A stretch of 64,000 nt of DNA from Pollenia angustigena (lineage: Eukaryota > Arthropoda > Insecta > Diptera > Polleniidae), in the NCBI GenBank assembly GCA_930367215.1, contig OV884058.1:215368208-215432207 (forward strand). Direction: 5' to 3'. Below are positions 1-10,021 of the stretch, piece by piece. Under the pieces are notes generated by a model. It worked only from the letters and a program-made list of their open reading frames with translations, did no database searches and had not been told where the DNA came from. Each line of letters starts with the position of its first letter. Within the stretch, counting starts at the first letter, position 1. The translations under genes and the position numbers were made by a program.

Positions 1-133
1 TGGAAGTCCAAACAGCATTGTACACAGAAGTGAAACATTCTTTAGCAGAAATTAGCATTCGATTAGCATTAATTTCGGCTGTGGTATATTCATCTTCATC
101 TTCGGAAGATGAAAATGCAGCAACGGTTAACAT
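1..133 (-). CDS. Partial ORF, amino-terminal 44 codons, runs off window edge
   Basis: Reading the minus strand from an ATG at 131-133, the frame stays open for 44 codons to the left edge of the window. The start is followed by a serine-rich then acidic stretch (SSSEDEDEYTT), and the rest is a soluble-looking sequence with the end WTS at the edge. Codon use is less AT-biased than the flank, which is why I list it. No family is recognised. An acidic, short first exon is common in transposase genes such as piggyBac or PIF-associated proteins, but that is only a guess. The rest of the gene lies outside the window. Confidence 0.3.
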   Translation of the reverse strand, partial: MLTVAAFSSSEDEDEYTTAEINANRMLISAKECFTSVYNAVWTS

Positions 134-400
134 ATTGTTTTTAAAATATGTGTCTTTTATTATTTTTTTCAATTTAATTTTTTAACGCTCACGACCATAA
201 ATTTACAAAGATATATTTTAACCGTCACACAGCTGTTTTTTACAGTTTTCACAACAAGGTAGTTCATAAATACTTAAAATCGTGCGATTTATGAAACAAT
301 CTGTTTTTTTACTCTGTTACAAAAATGTCGTTGTCGTAAATTTAACATGGTACCAAACAAATTTAAAAACGACTACGACAATTGTCGTAATAAAAAAACG
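134..400. other. AT-rich spacer, nothing recognised
   Basis: This is upstream of the edge ORF. It contains repeats of TTGTCGTAA-like words around 330-400, but no ORF, TIR pair or RNA gene that I can support. Confidence 0.4.
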
Positions 401-531
401 ACACTCATAATAAGGCCGATTGTAAAATAATAAAAATAAAACTTTTAAGCACGAGTACCTATCTTCCTTAATGAACAAAACTCAACTAAAATGATTTACA
501 TTATTGTTTTTATTTTGTATTTTAATATGTA

Positions 532-1563
532 CACAGAAAAAATAATTTTTTCAATTCAAACAAAAAATTTGTAGAATCAAACAATTTTTTGTCTGAAATC
601 GGTCCTACAAACAAATTCGCATATTCAAACAATTTATTTGCATTTTGTTTATTGAAAAAAAACGCCGATTTTTTCAAACAAATACTTTTTCAGAATCAAA
701 CAAAATGTTGACTGAAATTCATATAAATTTTAAACAAATAATTTTGCTGAATCAAACAAAAAAGTTTTGGCACAAGCAATGACGCGCACACAAGCAAGCA
801 CTGTTGGTGAAGATGAAGCAGAGCAGAGCGGCCGGCTGGCTTTGAGACACATTTTTTTGTTGGAATAATTTTTGAACAAAGTCTTTTTTTATACACACAA
901 TGTTTTTCGTCATCACTCACTGTTGCTGTATCCTTTCCTTTGCTAATGAAGAAGAAATGTAACCCAAAAACGGCGACAGACCGACTCGATATGTTTTTCG
1001 TCATCATTCTATTTTTGTATTTGATGTATTTAAACAAACTGTTTGAAAAAATTGAATACGGGATTTTGTTTTTTTTTTTTTACCAACTTTGAAACCAACC
1101 AAAAATTTATTTTGTTTCTTATAATGTTGTCATTTCTGTTGTTTAAAAAAAATGAAACGTTTTTTTTACCTGCTATTGTTTTTGTTGTTTTTTTACTACA
1201 AATCTCGTCACGCTATTTTATCATTTTTCTTATTGCTGTACTTTTTTAAAGCGTCCAAAAATAGACTGCATGTGTTTTTTGTTGTAGTTCTTATATTTAT
1301 CATAAAGAAGTGTTGCTTACAATCGATAAAAAAAATGCAAAAAGACGACAACATTAAAGAGCGTTAAATATTTCATACAAAATTATGAAAACTTCAAACC
1401 AATAGCGCGCTTATTAAATTTTTGAAGAGTTGTCCACATTTTTGTTGGTTAAATAAAAATCAAAGAAAAATATTGATTGAATCAGTAAAAAAATTTGTAG
1501 AAATCAAAAAAATTTTCAAACAAGCGTTTGTTTGAAAATAATTCGGCAATAATTTTTTCTGTG
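532..1563. mobile_element. TA-flanked MITE family M1, copy 1
   Basis: The element begins CACAGAAAAAATAATT and ends with the inverse AATAATTTTTTCTGTG. It is flanked on both sides by TA (530-531 and 1564-1565), the target duplication typical of Tc1/mariner-type and some other DNA transposons. The interior is nearly identical to the copy at 27471-29641 apart from an insertion there. The interior reading frames are T-rich, overlap each other and show no domain, so I treat it as non-autonomous. It landed inside the 8-bp target duplication of the neighbouring element at 1571-2101, which makes it the younger of the two. Confidence 0.75.
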
Positions 1564-1570
1564 TACCTAC

Positions 1571-2101
1571 CAACTTTCAGGTGGCGTTGAAAACCCAGCT
1601 GTGCTACTTTTTTTTTAATTTAGAGAGAGGAATGTCAAAAGTTACTTGTGTTTTTGACTTATCGGCCAACGAAAGCAGCAACAAAATACATTGTTGTGTT
1701 TTTGGTGTTGTTAATTGTTGTAGTATCGACCATGGTGGAATAAACAGGTGGCAGCACTACGCCAGATGACGATTTTTTGCTCTTGCACTGTTTGTCTAGG
1801 TTTATGTCAAAGTTTTGTTTATGTTTACAAAAAGTCCACGTTTTGTGCTGTGATTATTGCAAATTATTAAAGTTTTTGATAATTTTAAATTAAAATAAAT
1901 AAGATATTGATAAAAATTGACTAAAAACTTATTTATTTCATCACGTTCAGCGGTACTCTTTGATTTTTGTTTAAAGTATTTTATGACTTAAACGGTGATA
2001 TAATTTCCATTTTTGTTGTAATGTTGTATTTGTTGCCGTAACGATGGCACCTGCTTATTCCACCATGGTATCGACACCACCGTTTACATGAATTCGCCTT
2101 G
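1571..2101. mobile_element. hAT-like MITE family M2 (CAAGGCGAATTC), copy with 8-bp duplication
   Basis: The right end (inverse CAAGGCGAATTCATG then GGTGG) matches the M2 termini seen at 43921-44361. The left end, CAACTTTCAGGTGG, is a decayed version. The flanks are GTACCTAC on the right (2102-2109) and GTACCTAC on the left once the M1 insertion is removed (529-530 joined to 1565-1570). An 8-bp target duplication is characteristic of hAT-superfamily elements. There is no credible ORF inside. Confidence 0.7.
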
Positions 2102-2408
2102 GTACCTACTTTGTTTTTATAACGGGATCTGAATTCTTTCGCTTTGGCGAAAAAAACAACTTCAACAAAAATGATTTACAACATACTTATGTTACTTTGT
2201 TTTTGTAAAGTGATCTGAATTATTTTGCTTTTGCTTGTGCAAAAAAAAAACAAAACAAAAAATGTTACTCTTTCTTTTATACCAAAGAGCCGAGGCCTTC
2301 TATGAGGCATTCTTTAGCAGTTACGTAAGAATAGTAATTAAATCAAAAAATTTTTAAGCAGGCCTTTAAAAAGGCCTAGAGTAAGAAGGTCTTCTGGGTA
2401 CCGCTGGG

Positions 2409-3100
2409 TACATTTGGATACATGCATACATATTTTAAATATAAAATTATCCAAAAATGCGAAAGGAAGAAAAATTCAATCTAAGTTTTTTATTGATTTA
2501 ATATATTAAACTTAATTGCATCTATGCATTTAATTTAACTGAGTATATTTTGTAATAGGGACAACTCGACACTCAAAAATGTTTAGGAGAGGCAAGACTG
2601 GCTTCAAAACCATTGTTGTATTTTTTTAATCAACGTAAGTAAGTTCCACATATGTTTAAGAAGTTAAAAAAGACATTGACGCAAACGAAATTTTCGTGGC
2701 CACTATATGTAAATTGATTTGTGAACTGGTCTATGCAGAAAAAAACATTTTTAATAAATTTTGAGTTGTGTCAGTTTATGATTTAGTATATGAAAAGTTT
2801 GAACTATAATGTGAAACCTGTTTGCTTAAATAAAAAAAATATACTAATATCGAATTATGTTATAAGAAATTCACATGCAGTGCTGCCAACAACTGCATGA
2901 TGTATACTTTTCTATAGTTTACAGTATTACACATTGGTAGCCCTGACGGTGTACATTATTAATTGTTTATTTAAAAGTGAAAGTTTCTGAAATTTGTGGA
3001 AAAAGGTAAAAAAATAAAAAAGTAATATTTAATAATATTTAATATTTAATAATTTAATAATAGACTATAATACACACCACAAAAGGCGATTAGTAAAAAA
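2409..3100. other. AT-rich spacer, nothing recognised
   Basis: There is no ORF of note and no paired inverted repeat. A simple ATTTAATAATATTTAATAATTT run lies around 3025-3060. Confidence 0.4.
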
Positions 3101-3104
3101 TTAA

Positions 3105-3359
3105 CAAAAAAAGCTTAAACTACCCCTTAAGTTACTCCATACTGTAGCAACATGGAGTACTTTTAAAACTAACCCACATTAGTACTCCATGGAGTAGTTT
3201 AGGGACTACATCGGTGGGTTAAATGGTCCCCTCCTAGGACATTGTAATGTTAAATGGACCACCTTTTACCCATATATTTGGAGTAGTTTTGGAGTACTCC
3301 TACTCCTTTATGGACTACTCTTTACATACATGTATGGACTAGTCTCGTTATCTGCAGGG
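3105..3359. mobile_element. CCCTGCAAATAAT foldback family M3, degraded copy
   Basis: It shares with the copies at 3669-4262, 47252-47562 and 51736-52022 the words ACTCCATGGAGTAG, CCTAGGACAT and GGACTACTCTTTACA, and ends TCTGCAGGG at about 3351-3359, the decayed M3 terminus. The other end is not recognisable. Confidence 0.5.
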
Positions 3360-3490
3360 TCTTCACCTGACAATTTTTTGTCATACCAAACGTCAAACTT
3401 CATATAAAAAAAACGCTGACAAAAATTTTAAAGTTTTTTTATATGGACTTTGACGTTTGGTATGACAAAAAATTGTCAGGTGAAGACCCC
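3357..3490. mobile_element. 134-bp perfect-arm foldback MITE
   Basis: Arms of roughly 55 bp starting GGGTCTTCACCTGACAAT are repeated in inverse form ending ATTGTCAGGTGAAGACCC, with a short AT-rich centre. Near-perfect arm identity suggests a young insertion or ongoing arm conversion. It abuts the end of a decayed M3 element, sharing its GGG, so a target duplication cannot be read with confidence. Confidence 0.75.
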
Positions 3491-3668
3491 ATGTAATTGA
3501 GCCAAACATTTGATGACCGAATTATTTCCAGGCATGGACCTGTGGAATGGCCATTATGATTTGACAACGTTTAGCTAATTTTTGTGGGGTTACGTCACAA
3601 TATTCTGTACGTTTACTGAAATCTATATAAGTATATAAAAAAAAGTTGCATTGTGTTAGTAACTGATG

Positions 3669-4262
3669 TTCCCTGCAAATAATAGGACCAGTCCAAACAC
3701 GCGTGTAAAGAGTGGTCCACAAGGGACCAGGACTTGTCCAAAAGTAACCCAAACTTATGGAAAAAACCTGGTCTATTTAACATTACGATGTCCTAGGAGA
3801 GGACCATATAACCCACCTTTGGACCACTAAGGAGTAGTTTTAAAACTACTCCATGGTATACTCAAGAGGATTAGTTTTGAAGTCGTTTAAAAACGAAAGC
3901 ATGCCGTTAAAAAACGAAGACATGTCGTCTCACTACAAGCACTTTTTAACAATGACATGGTCCATGCTTGCATTACATAGGACTAGTCCATGGAGTAGTC
4001 CATTTTATCAAAATGGATCAGGTGGTCCAATATTATTTGCAGGGAAACGACTTCAAAACTAATCCTCTTGAGTATACCATGGAGTAGTTTTAAAACGACT
4101 CCTTTGTAGTCCAAAGCTGGGATATATGGTCCTCCCCTAGGACATCGTAATGATAAATAGACCATGTTTTTTCCATACGTTTGGGTTACTTTTGGGCTAG
4201 TCCTAGTTCCTTGTGGGCTACTCTTTACACGCGTGTTTAGACTGGTCCTATTATTTGCAGGG
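3669..4262. mobile_element. M3 foldback element, composite copy
   Basis: It starts CCCTGCAAATAATAGGACC and ends in the exact inverse, GGTCCTATTATTTGCAGGG. An internal terminus (ATTATTTGCAGGG) sits at about 4030-4043, so it looks like one complete M3 unit joined to part of a second. The inside holds repeated TCAAGAGGATTAG and CCATGGAGTAG words in both orientations. There is no protein domain. TA flanks, present at the 47-kb copy, are not evident here. Confidence 0.65.
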
Positions 4263-5339
4263 AGGTTTCGAGAAAAAAGAAAAAAAAAATTTACAAAAAT
4301 AATAAAACTAAATAAATTTGTATTATTTGAATTGTTAATATTATTGAGAAAGGCCAATTCAAACTGAAGATAAAATAAATAGATTTGTTTGTATTCATTT
4401 GTACTTCAATTCATTCAGATAATTCCAAATGAAAATGTGAATTTAAATTCGTAATTGAAAAAATTCCAAATAAAATTAAGAAATTGAAAATAAAAATTAC
4501 AACCTGAAATTGAAAAATTTCAAATGAAATTGAGAAAATTCCAGTTTAAATTCAGAGTTTTTAATTGAAACTGAGAAAATTTAAAACTAAATTGAGAATT
4601 TAAATTTGAAATTGAGAAAATTCCAATTGAAATTGAGAAAATTCCAATTGAAATTGAGAAAATTCCAATTGAAATTCAGAGTTTTTATTTGAAATTGATA
4701 AAATTCCAAACGAAATTCAGAATTTTAATTTGAAATTAAGAAAATTCCAAATAAACATGAGAATTTCAATTTAATATTGAGAAACTTCCAATTGAAAATA
4801 AGACTATCAACTTGAAATTGAGAAAATTCCAAATGAAATTAACCCATATCGTCCCAATGTTCGATTTTTCGAACAGTAAATTTAACGCGTTTTTGTAATT
4901 TTTTTACTCTTTTTAGGTAAGACAAATAACTATTTTTTTTTTAAACAATTATATATTGTAAGTGGTTAGCTGCAAATATAAAAATAAAAGTTTCTACCCA
5001 CTTCACTCCTCCCTTGTATAACAAGGGGGAAGAAAAACCCTTAATTTTAGCATCATTTTAAAAACTGAAAACTTTGTATAAAATATAAAAAAATTAAAAA
5101 AGTGAAAATGTAGTTCCATTAAAAAACGATTGAACTTTCAACAACAGCAAAAAATTTCCGCGTTTTTCAATTGTGTTTTTGTTATTTGACTTGAAAAAGC
5201 AGTGTTCGATTTTTCGAACACTGGGCACTATTGAGCACTTTTGTTTTTTCTCTGAAATGCTAACTGAATCATCGCATATTACCATAATATAAATTTTTCA
5301 CGCATTTGAATAAACGGAAATAAATTTATTTTTTTTTTT

Positions 5340-6590
5340 TTGCTGATCAATAAAAAGTTAATGCACAATCAGCGCTCTGTGAGAAATGTTTTTCGTGAGA
5401 TTCGAGGAACTTACGGTGCGCATAATCGGCCTACTGAAACCACAATTGCAAACATCATTCACAGTATTGAGCCTCAGTTTACATTGTTGGATGATATTCG
5501 ACCGGCTAGACCACATCCAGTACTTAGTGAAGTCAATATAGCAGCTGTAGCTGAGAGTGTAATTTTTCAAAATGGAGGATAATCAGAGCACTCAGGGGAT
5601 GACCCCTACTATTGCATTGCAGCGGGTTGGAACTAGGAAAATAGGTTATGGGAAGGAGAAAAGAGGTAGTAGTACCTGTGAACAGTCGACTTGAATTTAT
5701 TCATGTTGACAGTGAGAGGGAAGACTTCAGCAGGAAGGTTATTCCACATACGAACAGTCCACGCCAAGAAATGAATTTTCCCTGTAACGCGTTGTACGAT
5801 TTACCGGTCAATCAACCACAAAAGTATGGGATTTTGAGGAAAAACGTGTATTACGAACAAACGTACGGGTTTCGGTCTCGGCCAAGTGTATCATTCATGT
5901 TGTGACTCATAGGACCAACATCGGACACGCTTGGTCTATAATCAAATGATTACGATTGGCAAAGGTTGCTGTCATTAGCAAAAGAGTAGATAGGGTGGAA
6001 AGTTTGACATAGGAGGTCCAATTTTGAACTCGTTTGGCGAAACTCCATCTATAACAACTCGTATAGTGCGATCTCTGAGAAAACTCAATATTAATCGAGA
6101 GAAATTTTCACGGACACCAAATGCAACAAGTTTTGACAAGAGTGCACCATGTCAGACTCTGTCAGACTTGGAAATATCTTTCCCTTACTTTCGCCAAAAT
6201 GATAACAGGGACAGTAGATATCCAGTAGAGCAATCTGAAAATCAAACGAATGATCTTGGTGATTTCTTGTTTCAACAGGACGGCACTTTGAGCCATACAT
6301 TTTAATTTAATTTCATGATTTGCTTTGGTAAATTAGCCACCTAGATCGTGCGATATCACACCTTAGACTACTTTCTCTGTGAATATGTAATGTCTGGGGT
6401 CTTCCGGAATAAGACAGCTACGATTGACGTTTTGGAAGCTAACATTACTCGTGTTATTCGCGAAATACTAGTCGCTATGCGTGAATGAATCGCCCTAAAT
6501 TGGACGTTCCGAATGGACCACCTCAGACAAAGTCATGTCCAACATTTCCATGATATCATTAACATACAGTTAATGCCATAAATTTTTATT
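5340..6590 (+). pseudogene. mariner-like transposase pseudogene, interrupted
   Basis: The first part (5340-5582) encodes the helix-turn-helix region, including NVFREIRGTYGAHNRPTE and then ARPHPVLSEVNIAAVAESV, typical of the insect mariner-like family with this amino end. A later part reads FLFQQDGTLSHTF (6267-6305), corresponding to the QQDGA-CHTA catalytic motif. Around 6330-6590 the carboxyl end is legible across stops and frameshifts (for example LDYFLCEYVMSGV then MDHLRQSHVQHFHDII). A LINE fragment sits at about 5580-6020. Two related copies lie at 21181-21400 and 37020-38160, both minus. The gene is clearly dead. Confidence 0.8.
5580..6015 (-). pseudogene. Non-LTR retrotransposon carboxyl-terminal fragment
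   Basis: On the minus strand, across one or two frameshifts, the translation reads like the last part of a LINE reverse transcriptase: TVRMWNNLPAEVFPLTVNM followed by a KFKSTVHRYY-like segment and SPS. The pattern R-x-WN-x-LP-x-x-VFP followed by FK...VN/VH is a familiar LINE C-terminus. It is inserted in the mariner-like pseudogene, so it is the younger of the two. Neither poly-A nor a target duplication is clear. Confidence 0.65.
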
Positions 6591-6639
6591 TAAACCGATA
6601 ATAAATATATCAAGTTCACGATGAATCACCCGATATATC

Positions 6640-6710
6640 TATAAACCAGTTTTTTTTATTATCAATGCTCAGCCCGGTCCTGTGCGAGTCGGATAATCGA
6701 GGTTCAACTG
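6640..6710 (-). mobile_element. pogo/Tigger-like terminus
   Basis: The inverse strand from 6710 reads CAGTTGAACCTCGATTATCC and is preceded by TA (6711-6712). This matches the familiar end of pogo/Tigger-type elements (CAGT..ACCTCGAT.ATCCG). I cannot find the opposite terminus, so this may be a solo end or a very short derivative within the piggyBac-like element. Confidence 0.5.
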
Positions 6711-7090
6711 TATATTTTTAATTTTAATAAATGCCTTGTTCTATTTTTCTTTAATTAAATAAAATTAATTACGTTCAGTTTATAAAAAACTTAGGTTTTT
6801 TATATTTACAATCTATTGGAGCAATTAAACAAAAATGCTGAATAGTGCCCAATGTTCGATTAATCGAACACCATTTTTCTCAAAAACAAAAAATCTAAAA
6901 AAAATTTGGACTTCAGATTCGTGTTTTCTAGTCCCATATTATCTATCAGCCACCACGTTTTATAAAGTTACTCGAAAAAAAATCGCTGGGACGAAATGGG
7001 TTAAGAAAATTCAGAGTTTTTATTTGAAATTGAGAAAATTTAAAACGAAATTGAGAATTTAAATTTTAAATTGATAAAATTGAATTATGT

Positions 7091-7600
7091 ATATGATTGT
7101 TATTATATTAATTTGTTCTCTTTTTCAGTATATTTTTTTTTAATGTCATAAAATCTATACAAAACTTTTGAAAAAGAGATTAACGATTAATAGTATGGAC
7201 GCAAAATTTATAATACAGCAAATTTCTATATACTGAAATGTTTTTTTTTTTTTTTTTCTTTACACAATTCAAATTATTTGGACAAACAACAACACCGTCT
7301 TGCTTAGTGCATATGATTTGGTATGTCTTAAACGTAATGTTGTTGTTCTTATCGTGGTCTGTAAAATTGTTTGTAAAAATTTTGCACTGTTGAATGAAAT
7401 GGTAGGGAAACAGGTGTATTTTATTGTTCAAAGATTTTTTCTCATATTGAAACAAAAAGTTGTGTTGAATTTGCTTTGGTGACACAAACAATTACAAAAC
7501 GCACCGAAATTTTAAAAAAAGGGCACCACGCACCAACAAAGGACTTTTTCGCACACAAAATTTAAAAACGCGCCCAAAATCGTGCGAAACGCACCGAGTT
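7091..7600. other. AT-rich spacer with poly-T tract and GCACC-rich stretch
   Basis: A run of about 17 T lies at 7242-7258. From 7500 to 7600 the words CGCACCGA, GCACCACGCACC and GCGAAACGCACCG recur, hinting at an element end, but no partner is seen. No coding sequence is supported. Confidence 0.4.
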
Positions 7601-7604
7601 GACA

Positions 7605-7642
7605 ATACTGCTGCTGACCCCGTTGTTAACCAGCAGCAGTAT
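7605..7642. repeat. Perfect 12-bp hairpin, ATACTGCTGCTG
   Basis: ATACTGCTGCTG at 7605-7616 is followed after 14 nt by its exact inverse at 7631-7642. There are no A/B boxes or terminator that would suggest an RNA gene. It could be the end or target of an element. Confidence 0.6.
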
Positions 7643-8130
7643 GGCCGATTTGGTTTCGCAATTATTTTACTTTAACAATTTTATGTATTTAAGTTAATAA
7701 TTTAAACAAATATAAAATGGGAATTTGCTTACACAAAACAAGCAAATTGTTTTTAACCAAAAATTAATTTTTTGGCAGTTATATTTAAAAATTAAATTAA
7801 TCTATAGTTAATTTTTTGACAGTTAAATGATATAAAATAACTGAAAATTAATTTGTTTACGGAATTCGCGGTTGAATTTTTGACAGTAAAAATTAAATGA
7901 ACTCTTCGATTCGCGTGGTTGACACATGCGAACGTTTTCGCGATTCGCCAGAGGATCGCATTTAGCTTCCACGCGATGCATCGCAGCGATGTCAGATAAC
8001 TTGCCGGCGATTCGCGGGCGATGATTCGGCGATGGAAATTATTTGCGGGTTATAAATAAATATTAATTGAGCCACGCCAACTTTTCATTTCGTCATGACG
8101 AAGAATTAAAAAAAAAAACAAAAAATTTCT
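7643..8130. other. Spacer with GC-rich GCGAT-word cluster
   Basis: 7905-8045 departs from the AT-rich background: words built on GCGAT, CGATTCGC and TCGC recur in both orientations. No ORF or paired terminus was found. Confidence 0.4.
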
Positions 8131-9770
8131 ATATGTACCTAACCTAGCATTTACACATGCCACTGCCCAGCGGGAAAACTCAGAAGACTTTCTTACTTCA
8201 GGCCTTTTCAAAGGCCTGTTTAAAAAATTTTTTGATTTAATTACTATTCTTACGTAACTGCTAAAGAATGCTAGAAGGCCTCGGCTCTTTGGTATAAAAA
8301 ATAAGATGCACCTTCCACACTCGCTTCTATGAAAAGCGAGAAAAGAAGGAGTAACATTTTTTGTTTTGTTTTTTTGCACAAGCAAAAGAAAACGAATTCA
8401 GATCCCCTTACAAAAACAAAGTTACATTTGTTGCAAATCATTTTAGTTGAAGTTGAAAAGAGAAAGAGTAAATTTTTTTGTTTTGTTTTTTTTTTCGCCA
8501 AAGCGAAAGAATTCAGATCCCGTTATAAAAACAAAGTAACAAAGTAGGTACAAATTAAAATACAAAATAAAAACAATAATGTAAATCATTTTAGTTGAGT
8601 TTTGTTCATTAAGGAAGATAGGTACTTGTGCTTTTTTTTATTATATATGTACATACTTTTATTTACAATCTATTTTACAATATTTTGCAAATTTGATTAT
8701 TTCGATAAAAAATACGTATCACATGTGTTATTAAACTACAATAATTTTAATAAAATATATAAACAAACGTTTGTAAAATAGGTATACATACATATATAAA
8801 AAGTTAAGTGTTCATATTCTATATTGGAGATCTGTAAGGAAATATTCCTTAATGTTTTAGACTGATAGCCCTTCAATATGACCTTTAATGCATTTGTAGA
8901 AGGATGGTCTGAAAGGTCTTTTAAGAGCCATTAATTGAAAGGCCTTTTAACATACCTTTCTTAAAAACCCTTCAAGATAACCTTTTTGCTAAGGCCTTTT
9001 GACAGTCATTATCCGGAAAGCCTTCTAAGAGCCATTTATTTGAAGGCCTTTAAGAAGCTCTGGGGAAGAAAGGAAAGCGGAAGGCCTTCCCCGCAATGAC
9101 AACGCGTGTAAAAAAGATATGATTTTGGAATGGAGCGAGAAGGCCTTGTTTATCCAAAAGAAGGGGTACAGAGGCCTTCTGAAAGACCTACGTACTCCTT
9201 CTTTTTCCCGCTGGGTGCCAGTTCGTAAAACTCAATACACTCACGTTTTTTTTTACTAATACACTCACATTTTTCGCAATGGCAGCTCCAGTGGCAGCAA
9301 AAATTGCATGCGAGTGGAAATTTGGCATTTGCATGGCACTAAATGTCAAAACGATAAGCAATGTTACCCTGTTAAAAATTTAATTCAGATTTTCTGGATT
9401 GTTGTCAAATTGTTATTAAACTTTTAACTTAATAAAGTATAATTATGATTAATTTTTTAAAAACGCGCATAAATAAAAGCAAGTTTGTTAATAATAGAGC
9501 ATTACCATCGATAAATGAAAAAATTTCCCTAAAAATTTGGCAATATGATTAACTCGGTAACTCTATTTTGTTTTCTGGTACTTTTTTTTAATTTGAGAAG
9601 TAAACAAATTTGCTCAAGTTGACGCTTCAACGACATTTTGAAAATGAACTCGCAGTGGCATATGTAAACACAAAAGCCAGTGGCATGAGATTCGACTATT
9701 TCGAACAAATTTTCTTTGATAATATGTATACAGTGGCATGCCACTACTTGCATGTGTAAAGGCAGGGTAA
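8130..9770. mobile_element. Possible TIR element (GCATTTACACATGC) split by the CCCAGCGGG element
   Basis: AGCATTTACACATGCCACTG ends at 8165, and the inverse strand near 9730-9762 reads CCTGCCTTTACACATGCAAG. Between 9216 and 9770 the words GGCATG, GTGGCA and GCATGC recur. This fits an older element of about 600 bp (8130-8165 plus 9216-9770) interrupted by the element at 8166-9215. The exact ends are uncertain. Confidence 0.45.
8166..9215. mobile_element. CCCAGCGGG-type TIR element, copy A
   Basis: It starts CCCAGCGGGAAAA and ends in the inverse TTTTTCCCGCTGGG. The flanks are TGCCACTG (8158-8165) and TGCCAGTT (9216-9223), 6 of 8 identical, compatible with an 8-bp or a TGCCA 5-bp duplication. 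The interior holds many AAGGCCTT words (8862-9190) and T/A-rich frames without domains. It is related in inverted orientation to 400-2408. The superfamily is not settled; hAT-like is my best guess. Confidence 0.65.
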
Positions 9771-10020
9771 GCCCGTTTCCTCTTTTGCCAAAGTTGATGT
9801 TTGAAATTCGTTGTATAATCTTAAAATCGTTTTTTAGAACATAAAAAAATTAAATGAAAAAAAAGGAGAGAACTTAACAACTCGGCTACGAATGCTTTTA
9901 CTGAAGAAGCGCTAAATTAATATATATTGAGTCTATGAGTTTGTTTCCTTATTTGAGCGGCATATCATATACATGCATTAATGTGTATGTGTATGCGTAA
10001 AACTAAACACATAACAAATA
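9771..10020. other. AT-rich spacer
   Basis: Nothing that I can support. It is short and carries no ORF or repeat pair. Confidence 0.4.
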
Positions 10021-10021
10021 A

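Larger units (their letters stand above)
400..2408 (-). mobile_element. CCCAGCGGG-type element, copy B (inverted, interrupted and degraded)
   Basis: Segments 421-528 and 2110-2408 match, in reverse orientation, the copy at 8166-9215. They share the AGGCCTT-rich block, the run with CTGCTAAAGAATG, and the stretch with TTCGCTTTGGCG. The inner end reads CGCTGGG at 2402-2408, the same terminus as the other copy with some decay. The outer end is not clear and probably lies near 400. Two later insertions (1571-2101, then 532-1563) split it. No coding capacity is visible. Confidence 0.6.
4843..7000. mobile_element. piggyBac-like non-autonomous element with TTAA duplications
   Basis: The ends are CCCATATCGTCCCA and, inverted, CCCATTTCGTCCCA. 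TTAA flanks both sides (4839-4842 and 7001-7004), the target preference of piggyBac. Interruption of a minisatellite that resumes directly after the right TTAA confirms the boundaries. Subterminal copies of a 30-bp inverted motif built around TTCGA...TCGAA lie at 5201-5230 and 6843-6872, with a shorter version at 4859-4876. No piggyBac transposase remains; the interior is occupied by a mariner-like pseudogene, a LINE tail and a pogo-like terminus. Confidence 0.8.
4263..7090. repeat. Degenerate ~20-bp minisatellite, AAATTGAGAAAATTCCA
   Basis: The words GAAATTGAGAAAATTCCAAT recur with substitutions from about 4400 to 4838 and resume at 7005-7083. The gap is exactly filled by the TTAA-flanked element at 4843-7000. 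The array is therefore one old minisatellite split by a transposon. Periods of about 20-21 bp are clear around 4612-4670, where three units are almost identical. Confidence 0.7.

Noticed and set aside
1152..1367. T-rich open frame shared with 28074-28340
   Set aside because: It is shared because both lie in copies of the M1 MITE. The protein is a low-complexity F/L/Y string, several overlapping frames are equally open, and there is no domain.
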